The notes: generated by a model not told the origin, from the sequence alone. 64,000 nt of DNA from Mitsuaria sp. GD03876 (GCF_029840635.1 NZ_JAOCCU010000005.1:1-64000); one strand, 5' to 3'. Positions 8,664 to 17,262 are shown, counted from the first letter of the stretch. A program made the numbers and translations.

Positions 8664-9809
8664 ATGCACTCTCGTGCCCGAACCGCCGGCGCTTACGCGC
8701 TGGCCACCCTGTCCACCGCGCTGACCGCCGCACTGGCGCCGAGCGCCGCCTTCGCCCACGGCGCGCCCGAGTTCCCGATCTCGCGCCAGTACAACTGCTT
8801 CAAGAACCCGTCGCTGCCGGCCTGCCAGGCCGCGATCGCCTATGGCGGGGAGCAGGCGATCTACGACTGGAACGGCGTCAACCAGGCCAATGCCAACGGC
8901 AACCACAAGGCGGTGGTGCCCGACCTGAAGATCTGTGCCGGCGGGCAGGAAAAGTTCAAGGGATTCGACCTGGCGCGCGGCGACTGGCCGGCGACCGCCT
9001 ATTCGCCGGGCGCGGATGGCAAGTACGAGTACCGCTACAACGCGACCGCGCCGCACCGCTCGCTGAACTGGACCTTCTTCCTGACGCGCGATGGCTGGAA
9101 TCCGACGGTCTCGCCGCTGCGGTGGTCGGACCTGGAGCAGGTCCAGCAGCTCGGCCCCGACCAGATCGTCACCACCGGCAAGACCTACACGATGAAGCTG
9201 GCGCTGCCCAAGCGCTCGGGCCGGCACCTGCTGTTCTCGGCCTGGCAGCGTTCGGACAGCACCGAAGCGTTCTACGCCTGCTCCGATGTGGACTTCGGCG
9301 GCGGCACGACGCCTCCGGGCACGCCGTCGGACCTGAAACAGATCGGCCAGGTGTCGGCGGCGCAGGACCTGCCCACCGGCAGCCAGGTCAAGCTGCGGGT
9401 GTTCAACGGCGCGGGCAACGACCTCGAGACGATTGCCGTGACCTTGAGCGCGGCGGCGACCAAGCCCGTGTGGCTGGGGCAGATCGCGACCAAGGTCAAC
9501 CAGACCTCGGCCTACCTGAAGATCGGCACGCTGCAGGGCGGCAGCGTCGTCGTGCCCAGCGGCGCGACGGTGATGGACGTCTACCTGCAGAACGCCAACT
9601 CGGGCGCGAGCTACGCGATGGACGTCGTGCTGCCGACGCCGCCGACCAACCCGCCCGGCGGCACCGCCTGGGTCGAAGGCGCGAGCTACACCGTCGGCCA
9701 GGTGGTCAGCTACGGCGGCAAGCAGTACCGCTGCCTGCAGGCGCACACGGCGTATGTCGGCGCCGGCTGGACGCCGGCATCGTCGCCGACGCTCTGGCAG
9801 GCGCTCTGA
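8664..9809 (+). CDS. Secreted AA10 lytic polysaccharide monooxygenase with chitin-binding module (copy 2)
   Basis: A tandem paralogue of the preceding gene, collinear throughout. The 381-residue precursor has a signal peptide ending AFA before His32 (HGAPEFPISRQ). The second copper ligand is His131 (NATAPHRSLNW), and CSDVDFGGG is retained. The GbpA-like domain follows, then a very short Pro linker in place of the fourfold repeat of copy 1, and a C-terminal CBM5/12 module (WVEGASYTVGQVVSYGGKQY). ATG 8664 has AGGAG seven bases upstream; an in-frame ATG at 8610 has no ribosome site and would put extra residues before the signal peptide. The linker is the main difference between the copies and may alter reach on insoluble substrate. 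Confidence 0.95.
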   Translation: MHSRARTAGAYALATLSTALTAALAPSAAFAHGAPEFPISRQYNCFKNPSLPACQAAIAYGGEQAIYDWNGVNQANANGNHKAVVPDLKICAGGQEKFKGFDLARGDWPATAYSPGADGKYEYRYNATAPHRSLNWTFFLTRDGWNPTVSPLRWSDLEQVQQLGPDQIVTTGKTYTMKLALPKRSGRHLLFSAWQRSDSTEAFYACSDVDFGGGTTPPGTPSDLKQIGQVSAAQDLPTGSQVKLRVFNGAGNDLETIAVTLSAAATKPVWLGQIATKVNQTSAYLKIGTLQGGSVVVPSGATVMDVYLQNANSGASYAMDVVLPTPPTNPPGGTAWVEGASYTVGQVVSYGGKQYRCLQAHTAYVGAGWTPASSPTLWQAL

Positions 9810-9821
9810 CGCGCGGGAGGG

Positions 9822-11504
9822 TCAGTCCTTGACCCCGAGGACGCTGCGGCCCACGGCCTCGGCGACCTCGATCCCGTCGACGCCGGCGGACATGATGCCG
9901 CCGGCGTAGCCGGCGCCCTCGCCCGCCGGGAACAGGCCGCGGACGTTCAGGCTCTGGTAGTCCTTGCCCCGCGTGATGCGCAGCGGCGAGGACGTCCGCG
10001 TCTCGACGCCGGTGAGCACCGCGTCGTTCATCGAGAAACCGCGGATCTGGCGCTCGAAGGCGGGCAGCGCCTCGCGGATCGCGTCGAGCGCGTATTCCGG
10101 CAGGCTGCCGAAGCCCTTCTTCTGGAGGTCGGTCATCGTGACGCCCGGCTTGTAGCTGGGCTCGACGCCGCCCAGCGCGGTGCTGCGCTGGCGGCGGACG
10201 AAGTCGCCGACCAGGGCGGCCGGCGCCAGGTAGTTGCCCTCGCCCAGCTCGTAGGCCCGCGATTCCCAGAAGCGCTGGAACGCGAAGCCGTCCAGCGGAT
10301 TGACCGGGCTGCCGTCGGTCTTGCCGTCCTGGCGGTAGTCCTCGGGCGAGACGCCGACCACGATGCCGGCGTTGGCGTTGCGCTCCTCGCGGGAGTACTG
10401 GCTCATCCCGTTGGTGACGACGCGGTTCGGCTCCGAGGTCGCCGCGACGACGGTGCCGCCCGGGCACATGCAGAAGCTGTAGACCGAGCGCCCGTTCTTC
10501 GCGTGGTGCACCAGCTTGTAGTCGGCGGCGCCGAGGATCGGATGGCCGGCATTGGGGCCGAAGCGCGCCTTGTCGATGATCGACTGCGGATGCTCGATGC
10601 GGTAGCCGATCGAGAACGGCTTGGCCTCCATGTGGACGCCGCGGTCATGCAGCATCGTGAAGGTGTCGCGGGCGCTGTGGCCCAGCGCGACCACCACGTG
10701 ATCGGCGCGGATCTGCTCGCCGGAGTCCAGCATCACGCCACGCACGTGGCGCTGGCCGTCGGCATCGGGCTCGATCAGCAGGTCGGTGACCTTCTGCTGG
10801 AAGCGGATCTCGCCGCCCAGGCGCTCGATCTCGGCCCGGATCTTGATGACCATGCTCACCAGCCGGAAGGTGCCGATGTGGGGCTTGCTGACGTAGAGGA
10901 TCTCCTCGGGCGCGCCGGCCTTGACGAACTCCGTCAGCACCTTGCGGGTCAGGAAGCGCGGATCGGAGATCTGGCTGTAGAGCTTGCCGTCGGAGAAGGT
11001 GCCCGCCCCGCCCTCGCCGAACTGGACGTTGGACTCGGGGTTCAGCACGCTTTCGCGCCACAGGCCCCAGGTGTCCTTGGTGCGCTCGCGCACCTGCTTG
11101 CCGCGCTCCAGCACGATCGGCCGCAGGCCCATCTGCGCCAGGATCAGCGCCACGAAGATGCCGCAAGGGCCGAAGCCGATGACGACGGGTCGCGGCCGCT
11201 CGGTGGCGAAGAAGTCGGCCGGCGCATGGCCGACGAAGTGGTAGTCGGTGTCGGGCGAGGGCTTGACGTGACCGTCGCCGGCATGGCGCTGGAGCAGTGC
11301 GGCTTCGGCGGCGGCATCGCCGACATCGCAGTCGACCGAGTAGATCAGCACCATCGCGGTCTTCTTGCGGGCGTCGTAGCTGCGCTTGAAGACGGTGAAG
11401 GACCGGAGCTGCGTGTCGGGGATGCCCAGGCGCTGGACGACGGCGGGGCGCAGGGCCTCCTCGGGATGGTCGAGGGGCAGGCGGAGTTCGTTGATGCGGA
11501 TCAT
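9822..11504 (-). CDS. NAD(P)/FAD-dependent oxidoreductase (COG2509-like)
   Basis: A 560-residue flavoprotein of the uncharacterised FAD-dependent dehydrogenase family. An N-terminal domain of about 100 residues is followed by the FAD-binding GFGPCGIFVALILAQMG (glycines 110, 112, 115). The family motifs NVQFGEGGAGTFSDGKL, GIGYRIEHPQ-like (SIGYRIEHPQSIID), SFCMCPGGTVVAA and the C-terminal PAGEGAGYAGGIMSAGVDG follow. Length fits the family. The substrate is unknown. It converges on the AA10 copy 2 gene with 12 bases between stops. Confidence 0.88.
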   Translation of the reverse strand: MIRINELRLPLDHPEEALRPAVVQRLGIPDTQLRSFTVFKRSYDARKKTAMVLIYSVDCDVGDAAAEAALLQRHAGDGHVKPSPDTDYHFVGHAPADFFATERPRPVVIGFGPCGIFVALILAQMGLRPIVLERGKQVRERTKDTWGLWRESVLNPESNVQFGEGGAGTFSDGKLYSQISDPRFLTRKVLTEFVKAGAPEEILYVSKPHIGTFRLVSMVIKIRAEIERLGGEIRFQQKVTDLLIEPDADGQRHVRGVMLDSGEQIRADHVVVALGHSARDTFTMLHDRGVHMEAKPFSIGYRIEHPQSIIDKARFGPNAGHPILGAADYKLVHHAKNGRSVYSFCMCPGGTVVAATSEPNRVVTNGMSQYSREERNANAGIVVGVSPEDYRQDGKTDGSPVNPLDGFAFQRFWESRAYELGEGNYLAPAALVGDFVRRQRSTALGGVEPSYKPGVTMTDLQKKGFGSLPEYALDAIREALPAFERQIRGFSMNDAVLTGVETRTSSPLRITRGKDYQSLNVRGLFPAGEGAGYAGGIMSAGVDGIEVAEAVGRSVLGVKD

Positions 11505-11568
11505 GGCGATTGATCGAGCAAGGCGACGGCCGCGAAGGGATCGAACAGGGGATCAAACGGCGCCGCGG

Positions 11569-11606
11569 AAAACAAAACAGGCCCTGCTGGATGGCATGGG
11601 CCTGTT
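11569..11606 (-). terminator. Terminator of the 54-residue protein gene
   Basis: ACAGGCCC/GGGCCTGT stem (arms 11576-11584 and 11598-11606) with an A-rich flank GGAAAACAAAA on the left, read as TTTTGTTTTCC on the minus strand. It lies about 30 bases past the small gene's stop. Confidence 0.82.
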
Positions 11607-11638
11607 GTCGGATCGATGGGGTCTTGCTCCCCGCGATC

Positions 11639-11803
11639 TCAACCCGAGTGCGGACGCTTGCCCGGGTTCTTCTTCGAGCGGGTGTGGGAGCCGCGCTCGA
11701 GGCTGCTCTTCTGGCCGCGGTGCGACGTGACGGTCACGCCCTTCGGCGCGACGGGACGGGGGGACGCCTTGCGATCGGCTTCGGTGATGATCTTGTTGCC
11801 CAT
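11639..11803 (-). CDS. Small basic protein, 54 residues
   Basis: Reads MGNKIITEADRKASPRPVAP and ends with SKKNPGKRPHSG. It is rich in Lys, Arg and Ser, without membrane segment or signal peptide. CGGAGCCAAC gives a ribosome site, and a strong terminator follows, so it is a monocistronic, well-defined small gene. The high positive charge suggests binding to nucleic acid or ribosomes, but this is inference. I recognise the sort of short conserved hypothetical protein found in Burkholderiales but cannot assign a function. Confidence 0.75.
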   Translation of the reverse strand: MGNKIITEADRKASPRPVAPKGVTVTSHRGQKSSLERGSHTRSKKNPGKRPHSG

Positions 11804-11834
11804 GTTGGCTCCGGTAATGAACTGAGAGACACCT

Positions 11835-11865
11835 GCCCGAAGTCACAGACTCGCCGGCTTCGGGC
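11835..11865. other. Inverted repeat in the leader of the 54-residue gene
   Basis: GCCCGAAG (11835-11842) faces CTTCGGGC (11858-11865) with a 15-base loop, 32 bases upstream of the small gene's start. It may be a 5' untranslated hairpin or an operator. No T tract follows. Confidence 0.35.
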
Positions 11866-11981
11866 CCGAGTGGGCGACCGGTTGCCTGGAGCAGCGTCGG
11901 AAATACGGTGAAGGGCGGGAGTTTACTGCACAACCGCCCCGATCCGGCCGGCCGGGACCGCCCGGGACCGGCCAGTCGCCC

Positions 11982-12641
11982 TCAGCGGGCCTCCTGGTCC
12001 AGCCGATCGATGTCCTGCTGCAGGCGCCAGGCCGCGCGACGGTTGATCAGGATGATCGCCAGGAACACCGCGCCGATCAGCAGGTCGACCCCCAAGCCAC
12101 GCGCGAAGGGCGCGTCGACGGTGAGCTCGGTGTCCACGCCCCAGCGGAAGAAGACGACGCCGGGCAGGAACGGGCCCACGTACCAGACAGGCACCGAGCG
12201 CAGCGCGTCGCGCTGACGTTCGAACTGGCGGCGCTGGTAGTCGAGCCAGGACCGCTCGCCGCGATCCGACGGCGCCGCCTGCGTCGACGCTCTCACCCGC
12301 AACTGCCAGGCGACGACGAAGGTGGCCAGGATCGTCAGCACGCTGCCGGTGCGCATCAGCGGATACGGGAAGGAGAAGAAATAGATCGAGAACACGACGA
12401 CGACGGCGACGCAGCACAGGTACTCGAGCGTGTTGCGGAACGCGATGCGCCGCTGGAAGCCGGTGGCGGCGCCGCGCAGCGCGTCGAGGTCGAAGTCCGG
12501 GGCCGTCGTGGGCTGGGCGCGCCATTGGCGCTTGAGTTCGTCGTCGGCGTTCGCGGGGAACGGTTCGCGGCGGCCGGAGGGATCGCCGCCGCCGTTGGCG
12601 TCGGAATGGGCGTCGGAATGAGCATCGGAGGGGCGGTTCAT
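11982..12641 (-). CDS. Membrane protein coupled to the ECF sigma gene
   Basis: 219 residues. A soluble N-terminal region (about 1-75, Asp/Ser-rich then LKRQWRAQPTTAPDFDLDAL) is followed by two hydrophobic hairpin segments (LEYLCCVAVVVVFSIYFFSF and LTILATFVVAWQL) and, after a charged stretch (DYQRRQFERQRDALR), two more (VWYVGPFLPGVVFF and LIGAVFLAIILI). The start codon overlaps the sigma gene stop (ATGA), so the two are co-translated. Position and topology suggest the anti-sigma or sensor partner of the sigma factor, though no known zinc-binding anti-sigma motif is visible. Confidence 0.8.
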   Translation of the reverse strand: MNRPSDAHSDAHSDANGGGDPSGRREPFPANADDELKRQWRAQPTTAPDFDLDALRGAATGFQRRIAFRNTLEYLCCVAVVVVFSIYFFSFPYPLMRTGSVLTILATFVVAWQLRVRASTQAAPSDRGERSWLDYQRRQFERQRDALRSVPVWYVGPFLPGVVFFRWGVDTELTVDAPFARGLGVDLLIGAVFLAIILINRRAAWRLQQDIDRLDQEAR

Positions 12642-13228
12642 CGTTGGGGCTCCCTGAAACGGAGTTGCTGCGCCAGCACCGCCTTGATGCGGTGCACCTT
12701 GGTTGCGACGTTGCGCGCGGACAGGCCGGTGATCTCGCCGATGGCGGCGGCGTCGAGGTCCTCGAGGTAGAGCAGCATCACCTCGCGGTCGGTCGGCTTG
12801 AGCCGGTGGATCAGCGCGAACAGCCGTTGCAGGTCGATGCGGCGTTCGGCGGACTCGATGCCGGCATCCGGGCTGACGATGGCCTCGACCTCGGCGTCGT
12901 CCAGGTCCAGGTAGCCGCGCTCGGCGACCTTGCGGCTGCGCTCGACGTGGGACGCGCCGACGTTGTGGGCGACGCGATAGGCCCAGGTGCGCAGCGAACA
13001 CTGCCCGCGAAAGCCCGCCAGGCTCTGCCACAGCGCGACATGCACGTCCTGCAGCAGTTCCTGGCGCCGGGCCGGCTCGCGCTCGTAGCCGGCGACGAAG
13101 CGGGCGATGTCGGGGCCGTGCCGTTGCGCCGCCTCGCGGTACAGCGCGTCCTGGCGCGCGGGATCCACGGCCTCGGAGGCGGGCGTGGCGCCGGCGGTGG
13201 GATCGTGGGTCGATGAGGTGTCGGGCAT
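12638..13228 (-). CDS. ECF-type RNA polymerase sigma factor
   Basis: 196 residues. Sigma region 2 is visible around QELLQDVHVALWQSLAGFRG and TWAYRVAHNVGASHVER, which bind core polymerase and the -10 element. Region 4 is KPTDREVMLLYLEDLDAAAI and GLSARNVATKVHRIKAVL, a helix-turn-helix for the -35 element. The N-terminal 30 residues are a Thr/Ala-rich extension. It overlaps the downstream membrane protein by four bases. The target genes cannot be deduced here; the 147-base divergent region before the next plus-strand gene is a likely autoregulated promoter. Confidence 0.92.
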   Translation of the reverse strand: MPDTSSTHDPTAGATPASEAVDPARQDALYREAAQRHGPDIARFVAGYEREPARRQELLQDVHVALWQSLAGFRGQCSLRTWAYRVAHNVGASHVERSRKVAERGYLDLDDAEVEAIVSPDAGIESAERRIDLQRLFALIHRLKPTDREVMLLYLEDLDAAAIGEITGLSARNVATKVHRIKAVLAQQLRFREPQR

Positions 13229-13384
13229 GGGCGTCCTGTCGGGCGGGATGAACTTCCTTTCCCAGGTAGTCCCCGGCGCGCGGAGTTTCTTACACCGGCC
13301 GGCCGCCCCGCTGCCGAAGGTCCGTCATCGACACGGCGGCCCTTCCTACAGACGCCGGCGCGGCGCGCGCCTACCTTGAAGGGC

Positions 13385-13993
13385 ATGAAGCCCGTCCCGC
13401 CCGTCCCCCCGGAGGCGCCTGAAGCCTCCAAGGCGCCCCATGCGCCCTCCTCGACCGACGACCGCCCCGCGCCGAAGGACGAGGACGGCGTCCCGCTGCT
13501 GCTGCGCGGGTTCTCGGTGGTGCACGCGGCGCTGGCGCTGCTGTTCACGGCGATGGCGCTGCTGCTGCTGGTGATCGCGGCGCGGGAGACGTGGATGGCC
13601 TTGAGCCTGGAGCTCAACGACGAGGCGGCGCAGTTGGTGATCGAGGCGATGGGCGTGCTCGCGGCGGCGGTGGTGGCGCTGCAGATCGCGCAGACGATCA
13701 CTGAGGAAGAAGTGATCCGCAGCGCCCACATCAGCGCGCCGACGCGGGTGCGGCGCTTCCTGTCGCGGTTCATGGTGGTGATCGTGGTCGCGCTGGCGAT
13801 CGAGGCGCTGGTGGCGACCTTCCGCGCGGCGCATTCGGACTCGACGCTGCTGCTGCACGCGGCGGCGATGGTGCTCGCGGTAGGCGCGCTGCTGACCGGC
13901 TGGGGCCTGTTCATCCGGCTGAACCGGGCGGCGGAGGAACTCGAGCCCGAGGCCATGCAGGAGGCCAAGCGCGAGGATCACAAGTTGAAGTAG
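13385..13993 (+). CDS. Four-segment membrane protein of unknown function
   Basis: 202 residues from ATG 13385; a TTG at 13376 in the same frame is an alternative, and neither has a well-spaced ribosome site. A Pro-rich N-terminus (about 1-35) is followed by hydrophobic segments near AALALLFTAMALLLLVIAA, VIEAMGVLAAAVVALQIAQ, LSRFMVVIVVALAIEALVA and AAAMVLAVGALLTGWGLFI, with a charged tail. The second to fourth segments resemble small PsiE-like integral membrane proteins. It is divergent from the ECF sigma gene and might be one of its targets, but this is only positional. Confidence 0.75.
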   Translation: MKPVPPVPPEAPEASKAPHAPSSTDDRPAPKDEDGVPLLLRGFSVVHAALALLFTAMALLLLVIAARETWMALSLELNDEAAQLVIEAMGVLAAAVVALQIAQTITEEEVIRSAHISAPTRVRRFLSRFMVVIVVALAIEALVATFRAAHSDSTLLLHAAAMVLAVGALLTGWGLFIRLNRAAEELEPEAMQEAKREDHKLK

Positions 13994-14196
13994 CGCCCCT
14001 GGCCACGGAGGGCTGGGCCTCCCGATCCGAGTCTCCTCCCCTACCGGACCAAGGCAGCGCGCCTGCGATCCCTACTGGATCCGGTCATGGCGCGACTCCC
14101 GGTCGGTCGCGACGATAGGCACCAGATGTTCAAAGCGCTCTGAACCTCTCGCCCGCCCGATCGCGCGCTCAACCCCCAAGAGACTTCGCCGACCCG

Positions 14197-14355
14197 ATGA
14201 ATGCCACCGACGCCGCCATCCGCAAAGAGAACGATCGCACCCGCCTGCTCCGCCTGCTCGACGAACTGGAGGCCTTGCTGCGCATCGCCAGGCTCGTGCT
14301 GCGAGAGGATCCACACGCCCGCTTGATGCCGCCGAAGGCGGACCTCGAGTCGTGA
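14197..14355 (+). CDS. Possible small helical protein, 52 residues
   Basis: Reads MNATDAAIRKENDRTRLLRL with a Leu-rich amphipathic middle and ends PPKADLES. Third codon positions are strongly G or C as in neighbouring genes, and the frame converges on the GNAT gene. The ribosome site is weak (AAGAGA about 14 bases upstream). It is probably a real small gene; the function is unknown. Confidence 0.4.
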   Translation: MNATDAAIRKENDRTRLLRLLDELEALLRIARLVLREDPHARLMPPKADLES

Positions 14356-14383
14356 CCGCGCAAGCACTGACCGCGCAAGCGGC

Positions 14384-14842
14384 TCAAGCCGGCAGATCGC
14401 CCTTCCCCATGAACACACTGTTCGGGTCCTCGGCATAAGCGCCGAACGGCCCGCGGCTGCGATAGCCCAGGCGCTCGTACAGGCCGATGGCTTCGGGCTG
14501 GAGGTAGCCGGTCTCCAACAGGAAGACGGTGCAGCCCTTCGCGGCGGCCTCCGCCTCGAGCAGGTTCAGCAACGCCCGCGCGACCCCGCGGCCGCGCTGG
14601 TTGGGCTTGGTGAACATGCGCTTGATCTCGCCGAAGCCGGTTTCGAGCACGAGCGCGCCGCAGCCCACGGCGATGCCATCGGCGTCGCGCGCGACAGCGA
14701 AGAGCACGTTCGGGCGCGACAGCGCGTCGATGTCGATGCCGTGGTGGCTTTCCGCCGGATAAAGCGGCCGCTGGTACGCGTCGAGTTCCTCGATCAGCGC
14801 GAGGACATCGGGTTGATCAGCGGGTTCGAGGGCGATCTGCAT
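14384..14842 (-). CDS. GNAT-family N-acetyltransferase
   Basis: A 152-residue acetyl-CoA-dependent acyltransferase. The acetyl-CoA pyrophosphate loop is NQRGRGVARALLNLLEAEA (about 82-100), preceded by the core strand EIKRMFTKP and followed by LLETGYLQPEAIGLYERLGY, the usual C-terminal motif B. Substrate unknown; single-domain members of this type often act on small amines or amino acids. It lies 16 bases downstream of the GAF protein gene and is probably co-transcribed with it. Confidence 0.88.
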   Translation of the reverse strand: MQIALEPADQPDVLALIEELDAYQRPLYPAESHHGIDIDALSRPNVLFAVARDADGIAVGCGALVLETGFGEIKRMFTKPNQRGRGVARALLNLLEAEAAAKGCTVFLLETGYLQPEAIGLYERLGYRSRGPFGAYAEDPNSVFMGKGDLPA

Positions 14843-14858
14843 GCGAAGGGACGGCGGC

Positions 14859-15401
14859 TCAATCGTTCAGGAACGGCAGCGTGTCCTGGAAGTTCTGGGC
14901 TTCGACCTTGCGGGCGACGAGCCGCGCGCAGCCCTTCAGGCGCGAGAGATCCGCCATTTGCAGGGCGGGATTCGGATGGGTGCTGAAGCAGCAGACGGTG
15001 CCGAAGATGCGGCCATCCGAGAGCACGACCGGCGCGCTGAGGTGGGCGCCGATGGGCACGGCGGTCGGCGGGAGTTGGAGTTCCTCGGCGACCGCGGAGG
15101 CGTTGGTCATCAACTCCGGGGCGCGGCCCTCGACGATGCGTTGGCAGTAGCTCTGCTCCAGCGGCCCGGAGTCGCCGACGTTGACGCCGATCGCGGAGGC
15201 GCCGTCGACGAAGCGGAACACGCGCATGCCGTCCTGGAATTCGGAGACGAAGACGACGTCCATGTCGAGCTGCAGGCGCAGGCCGCGCAGCACGTCGGAG
15301 ATCCGCGCGTCCAGGTCCGGATCGAATCCGTCGGAAGTGGCGGCGAGCAGTTCGGAGATGGCGACGTCGAGGGAATGGGCGGTGAACGGGCGATCGAACA
15401 T
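14859..15401 (-). CDS. GAF-domain protein
   Basis: A 180-residue protein that is essentially one GAF sensor domain. DMDVVFVSEFQDGMRVFRFV is the first core strand pair, EQSYCQRIVEGRAPELMTNA the ligand-pocket helix region, and IGAHLSAPVVLSDGRIFGTV the C-terminal strands. There is no catalytic or DNA-binding output, so it may sense a small molecule or redox state and act through a partner. The Cys in SYCQRI and in TVCCF could bind a cofactor, but this is not established. Confidence 0.8.
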   Translation of the reverse strand: MFDRPFTAHSLDVAISELLAATSDGFDPDLDARISDVLRGLRLQLDMDVVFVSEFQDGMRVFRFVDGASAIGVNVGDSGPLEQSYCQRIVEGRAPELMTNASAVAEELQLPPTAVPIGAHLSAPVVLSDGRIFGTVCCFSTHPNPALQMADLSRLKGCARLVARKVEAQNFQDTLPFLND

Positions 15402-15515
15402 CAGCGGCGGCGATCAGAAGTTGCGGCAGGGAGAGCCGGCCATGCTACCGAGACGAGGCAGGGTCGCGGCGGTCGAAAAGCGGGTGGAGGTTACCGGCTG
15501 TAGCGATTCGTGCGC

Positions 15516-15923
15516 CTAACGCCCGGTGGTGGGATTCACGCGGGCGACGAGCTCCTTGAAGCCGGTCGCGGCGTCGGTCTCGCGGGACAGTGACCAGTCC
15601 GGCAGCCAAAGGACGAGGACCTCGGCGGTCGTCCGCACGATGTTGCCGTTCAGCAGATGCCCGCCGGTCACGCGGCCCTGCGCGTCGGCGACGCTCGCAT
15701 GGAGATGCGCGCCATCCGCGGAGAGCGAGCCGGAGAGCGTGAGCAGCTCGCTCGGCCCGGGGATGAGGTGCTCATCGCTCGCCGCGGCGAGGCGCAGACG
15801 CGCGTCGGTCAGGCTGCCGATGGCGGCGATGACGAAGCCTGATTGGCCGCAGCTCACGCAAGCGGCCTCGAGGGCTCGCCGCAGGTCGTCGCCGGGGTTC
15901 AGGCGGAGGGGGTGCGGATGCAT
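15516..15923 (-). CDS. PPC/DUF296-domain protein
   Basis: A 135-residue protein matching the PPC (DUF296) fold found in plant AT-hook proteins and stand-alone bacterial proteins. Recognisable segments are LNPGDDLRRALEAACVSC at the start, the strand AFVIAAIGSLTDA-like (GFVIAAIGSLTDARLRLAA), the SGSLSADGAHLHASVADAQG core and GGHLLNGNIVRTTAEVLVL. No AT-hook is present. Bacterial members form trimers of uncertain function, possibly metal-binding through clustered His. Confidence 0.85.
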   Translation of the reverse strand: MHPHPLRLNPGDDLRRALEAACVSCGQSGFVIAAIGSLTDARLRLAAASDEHLIPGPSELLTLSGSLSADGAHLHASVADAQGRVTGGHLLNGNIVRTTAEVLVLWLPDWSLSRETDAATGFKELVARVNPTTGR

Positions 15924-15973
15924 CGGGCCAGTGTAGGCGGCCCTCCCCTGGCGGCTTCGGCGCCGGACCGGCG

Positions 15974-16357
15974 TCAGGCGAGGCTGCGGATCACGATGTC
16001 GCCGGACTTCGATTCGTCGAACGCCATCCGGCCCTTTAGCCCCTGGTGTTCGTCATAGGGCGATTCGTACGACCACACCGCGTCGTTGGCGACGTGGTCG
16101 CTGGTGCGGATGTCGAAGTAGCTGGCCTCGCCCTTGAACGGACAGGTGGTCGAGGTGGCGGTGCGCTTGAGGCGGTCGGTCTGCACGTCGGTGCGCGGGA
16201 AGTAGAAGCGTGGCGGGTGGCCGGTTTCCTCGACGCGAACGACGTCGCGGGAATCGGCCAGCGTCTGGCCGGCGAACTCGACCGTCATGCGGCCCTCGAC
16301 TGGGATCTCGTTGACGTGGTGCTCGGGGTGGTCGCGGTGACCAGGGGACTTGCTCAT
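15974..16357 (-). CDS. DUF427-family protein
   Basis: 127 residues. It carries the family core VEFAGQTLADSRDVVRVEET, PPRFYFPRTDV, TCPFKGEASYFDI and DAVWSYESPY. ATG 16357 has AAGGA six bases upstream. DUF427 proteins are small beta-rich proteins of unknown role, widespread in bacteria. The N-terminal part of this gene (with its upstream region) exists as a decayed second copy at about 19333-19435, showing that the gene marks one edge of a duplicated segment. Confidence 0.88.
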   Translation of the reverse strand: MSKSPGHRDHPEHHVNEIPVEGRMTVEFAGQTLADSRDVVRVEETGHPPRFYFPRTDVQTDRLKRTATSTTCPFKGEASYFDIRTSDHVANDAVWSYESPYDEHQGLKGRMAFDESKSGDIVIRSLA

Positions 16358-16516
16358 GAGGGGTCCTTCACGGTGGGCGGGGGAAGCCTCCGTGGCGAGC
16401 AAGGGGCGTGCCTCGGGACGCGCCACATCGAGTCGACTCAGCCGAAAACTTCGGAGTACCAGGAAGCGTTTGGATTCTGAAACCAATCGACGAATTCGGC
16501 ACGATCAAATTGAGCC
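16261..16516. repeat. Direct repeat, intact copy (DUF427 5' end plus neighbouring gene 3' end)
   Basis: This stretch aligns with 19333-19577 in the same orientation, with many substitutions and small gaps. Shared strings include AGCGTTTGGATT and GAATTCGGCACGATCAAATT. It spans the start of DUF427, the intergenic region and the last codons of the 101-residue gene. It is the probable parent copy because both reading frames are intact here. Confidence 0.8.
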
Positions 16517-16743
16517 AATTGGCGTTTATCCACTCCGTACCGATGGAAGAGCGCCAGCAACTCTCTCAAGGCGTTTTCATCAATCAGGTTCGACTGAACT
16601 GTGATGAACAAGACTCTCCCGCGGCCTTCAAACCTCTCCACGCACGGAAGATCGCGCAGCCATTTGAAGAAGACCGATTCGTCGTATTGCGAATAGAACC
16701 GCACGCTGGCGGCCTCAAGTTGAATGCTGCTTACTTCAGTCAT
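16438..16743 (-). CDS. Hypothetical protein, 101 residues (immunity-island gene)
   Basis: Begins MTEVSSIQLEAASVRFYSQY and ends NPNASWYSEVFG. No signal peptide or membrane segment; it is acidic and aromatic-rich, a composition typical of small immunity proteins of polymorphic toxins. Base composition is clearly more AT-rich than the flanking genome. The C-terminal 30 codons are duplicated at about 19500-19577, where a Trp codon has become a stop. I do not recognise a family. Upstream neighbour ends 13 bases away, suggesting co-transcription. Confidence 0.65.
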   Translation of the reverse strand: MTEVSSIQLEAASVRFYSQYDESVFFKWLRDLPCVERFEGRGRVLFITVQSNLIDENALRELLALFHRYGVDKRQLAQFDRAEFVDWFQNPNASWYSEVFG

Positions 16744-16756
16744 TGGCGCGCTTGGA

Positions 16757-17245
16757 TCACCCGAGCCTCCCGGCCTGTCCGGCGTCTTGCTTGAGCAATT
16801 CCAAATTTTCGAGTGCTCGAATCAGACTAGTCTCATCCAAGGCGAAGTCTCCAGAGCCTCCCAACCAAACGATCCAGTCGGCGACAACTGACAACTCTTT
16901 TACGTTCAGTTGAGGCCAACGCGCAAGGAAATGGCTGTCCCACAAATCCGGGTTGGGCGTTCGGTCCAGCATCGATGCCACTGTCACTGCCGTGATCGCA
17001 TTCCTGGTGTCTTCCTTGAGAGTGGCCAACATGACACCCGGCAAGTAGTAAATGAACGCTTCTAGAGCCATCAAATTGATGGCATCAAAGTTTTCTTCCA
17101 GAGTATCGAGCGTCAATTCGTGCCAGTCGCGTTCACCAATGGCGAGAACGCCTGCGACCTCATCCTCCGTCAGTTCTGTGGAGGAAATAAGCACACCAGG
17201 CTTTGCCCGATGCGAAAACGCCTCATGCAGTGAGTCAAAAGACAT
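16757..17245 (-). CDS. DUF6714-like protein, 162 residues
   Basis: Starts MSFDSLHEAFSHRAKPGVLI at ATG 17245; the frame is open 30 codons further but without a family-like start. The pattern EAF followed by PGVLISSTELTEDEVAGV, a conserved W in ERDWHELTLDTLEENFDAIN, and EAFIYYLPGVMLATL resembles the DUF6714 family of small proteins found near toxin loci. The remainder (NPDLWDSHFLARWPQLNVKE) is helical. Function unknown; context suggests an immunity role. Family assignment is from memory of the pattern only. Confidence 0.6.
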   Translation of the reverse strand: MSFDSLHEAFSHRAKPGVLISSTELTEDEVAGVLAIGERDWHELTLDTLEENFDAINLMALEAFIYYLPGVMLATLKEDTRNAITAVTVASMLDRTPNPDLWDSHFLARWPQLNVKELSVVADWIVWLGGSGDFALDETSLIRALENLELLKQDAGQAGRLG

Positions 17246-17262
17246 CTTCAGAAATCGCTTGC

